A stretch of 6,440 bases of DNA from Sedimentisphaerales bacterium (lineage in GTDB: Bacteria > Planctomycetota > Phycisphaerae > Sedimentisphaerales > Anaerobacaceae), in contig DAOVMB010000152.1 of the NCBI GenBank assembly GCA_030630905.1, positions 1 through 6,440 of the forward strand. Reading direction: 5' to 3'. The notes below the pieces were generated by a model. That model was not told the origin of the DNA, made no database searches, and worked only from the letters and a program-made list of their open reading frames with translations. The translations under genes and the position numbers were made by a program. Numbering within the stretch: the first letter of the stretch is position 1; each line of letters starts with the position of its first letter. Shown here piece after piece: positions 5,267 to 6,440 of this stretch.

Positions 5267-6145
5267 CTACTTTTCTGGCCAGACGCCTTCGAAGACTTCC
5301 TCCGCCGGGCCGGTCATATAAACGCAATTGTCTTCTTCGCACCAGTTTAGATTAAGGTCGCCGCCAGGCAAATGACCGGTACATATTCGCTCCTGTTGTC
5401 CATTCAGCGCAGCAGCTACACAAACAGCGCAAGCACCGGTGCCACAAGCCATCGTGATTCCGCTGCCTCGTTCCCAGGTCCGCATTGTAAATTCCGCCGG
5501 CTTGTCAATCTGGACGAAGTGAACATTGATCCTATTCGGAAAAAGGCTGTGGTTTTCCACTGCAAATCCGAGTTTCTCGAGCTCGATTAACCGCAAATCA
5601 TCACAGAAGAATACTGCGTGTGGATTCCCCATCGACACACATGTCATCAACAGTTCCTGACCATGAACGTTGATTGGCTGCGCGACAACTTTTTCGCCTG
5701 TTAGATTCACAGGAATATCCTGCGGCGACAAAATCGGTTGGCCCATATTCACGCATACCTTCCGGACCTGATCAGTATCGTCGATGATAAGACCAACGGT
5801 CAAAATCCCATTGCCGGTTTCTATATTTAATGACGCGGGGAAAGACTGCTGGCCCGGCACGGAAAACTCCCCGCCGGCCTGGGCTAATTTGTGCTCGTAT
5901 GTGTATTTTGCAACACACCGGATTCCATTTCCGCACATTTCAGCTTCCGAACCGTCGGCGTTGAAGATACGCATCCGCACGTCTGCCGTCTGCGAGGGCC
6001 CGATGAGAATCAATCCATCGGCGCCTATACCTCGATGCCGGTCGCTGATGATCTTCGCTAATGCCGCCGGATTTTCAACTTGCTCCTCGAAGCAGTTAAC
6101 ATAGACATAATCATTGCCTATGCCGTGCATTTTTGTAAATCTCAT
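5267..6145 (-). CDS. dapF: Diaminopimelate epimerase
   Basis: This 292-residue cytosolic enzyme interconverts LL- and meso-diaminopimelate in the lysine and peptidoglycan precursor pathway. The N-terminus MRFTKMHGIGNDYVYVN (1-17) is typical. The two catalytic cysteines are Cys71 in ADGSEAEMCGNGIRC (63-77) and Cys234 in ERGSGITMACGTGACA (225-240), one in each of the two similar halves; SMGNPHAVFF (171-180) is also conserved. The second motif usually reads GxGET; here Glu is replaced by Ile230, while Thr231 and both cysteines are kept, so activity is expected. The length is slightly above the usual 270-280. The start is well supported by AGGAG seven bases upstream of the ATG. It lies 31 bases after a ceramidase-like gene on the same strand, probably co-transcribed. 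Its 3' end meets the inverted-repeat element. The presence of dapF implies meso-DAP synthesis, consistent with peptidoglycan or lysine production. Confidence 0.97.
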   Translation of the reverse strand: MRFTKMHGIGNDYVYVNCFEEQVENPAALAKIISDRHRGIGADGLILIGPSQTADVRMRIFNADGSEAEMCGNGIRCVAKYTYEHKLAQAGGEFSVPGQQSFPASLNIETGNGILTVGLIIDDTDQVRKVCVNMGQPILSPQDIPVNLTGEKVVAQPINVHGQELLMTCVSMGNPHAVFFCDDLRLIELEKLGFAVENHSLFPNRINVHFVQIDKPAEFTMRTWERGSGITMACGTGACAVCVAAALNGQQERICTGHLPGGDLNLNWCEEDNCVYMTGPAEEVFEGVWPEK

Positions 6146-6176
6146 TGGACTTCTCCTAATAACGATCAGACCGCTA

Positions 6177-6440
6177 TCAGCCCAGTTCCTTCAGCAGCCG
6201 AATTGCTGCTTCGGCCATCATTTCGCCCCCTCCCGGGGCGATCCGCGAGTTGACCGTTTCATAGCTGCCCTCGGCAAATGCCTTCTTCGTGGGGATGTAA
6301 CCCGGCGCATCCTGGCACAACTCGATCACCAGCGTGGTCGCAAAGGGGCTGGCTCGCTTGATTGCAAGTCCCAGATCGACAAAGACCTCGCCCGGCAGAC
6401 CTACGACAGCCACATCCCGACTCAGCCGGAATACCTGGAC
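6177..6440 (-). CDS. Neutral/alkaline ceramidase-like protein, C-terminal part
   Basis: Only the last 87 codons are in the window; the frame stays open to the right edge, so the gene is cut by the window rather than broken. A GTG at 6413 is internal, not the start. The sequence contains VVGLPGEVFVDLGLAIK, then ELCQDAPGYIPTKKAF and SRIAPGGGEMMAEAA. This resembles the end of the catalytic domain of neutral/alkaline non-lysosomal ceramidases, where the PGE and GYIP-type motifs are conserved. That family hydrolyses N-acyl-sphingosines with a zinc-dependent active site. Planctomycetota carry many such proteins whose substrates are unknown, so the true substrate may be another amide or lipid. The N-terminal zinc site and any signal peptide lie outside the window. 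The stop lies 31 bases before dapF. Confidence 0.75.
   Translation of the reverse strand, partial: VQVFRLSRDVAVVGLPGEVFVDLGLAIKRASPFATTLVIELCQDAPGYIPTKKAFAEGSYETVNSRIAPGGGEMMAEAAIRLLKELG

Noticed and set aside
5133..5342. Minus-strand open frame of 69 codons across the dapF end
   Set aside because: It translates the inverted-repeat element and then overlaps dapF in another frame; such frames are common artefacts of this repeat.

Overview
The window looks like chromosomal DNA of an uncultured planctomycete, probably of the Phycisphaerae / Sedimentisphaerales type. This is inferred, not proven. The reasons are a membrane acyltransferase of the HGSNAT/DUF5009 type, the C-terminus of a neutral-ceramidase-like protein of a kind common in Planctomycetota, and intergenic repeats that I recall from such genomes (a CAAAGCCAAT-rich element and a GTCATTCTGAG...CAGCATGAC inverted-repeat element). 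No tRNA, rRNA, CRISPR array or complete insertion sequence was seen.

Layout. Positions 1-258 are repeat-rich non-coding DNA. A multi-pass membrane acyltransferase-like gene (259-1431, +) follows. A 408-base intergenic stretch (1432-1839) contains a strong extended -10 promoter about 75 bases before an intrinsic terminator, so it may encode a small RNA of about 70 nt with a pyrimidine-only, anti-Shine-Dalgarno-like loop. Next is a two-component operon on the minus strand: a soluble PAS histidine kinase (4398-3265) followed 39 bases later by an NtrC-type sigma-54 response regulator (3225-1840). The kinase has a near-consensus sigma-70 promoter whose expected start point falls on its ATG, which suggests a leaderless mRNA. 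Divergent from it is a small PilZ (c-di-GMP receptor) gene (4793-5119, +). It is preceded by an excellent sigma-54 -24/-12 promoter at 4719-4735, with dyads upstream that could be enhancer sites.

The PilZ gene converges on dapF (6145-5267, -). The 147 bases between them are filled by a nested inverted-repeat, MITE-like element whose left terminal repeat supplies the PilZ stop codon. dapF follows, by 31 bases, a ceramidase-like gene that runs off the right edge.

How the genes may work together. The most coherent hypothesis is a local circuit: a cytosolic signal goes to the PAS kinase, then to the sigma-54 activator, then to the sigma-54 promoter of the divergent PilZ gene, which would link a two-component signal to c-di-GMP output. 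Gene identities and the promoter match are read directly from the sequence; that the regulator acts on that promoter is inference. The acyltransferase and the dapF/ceramidase pair appear to be independent neighbours.
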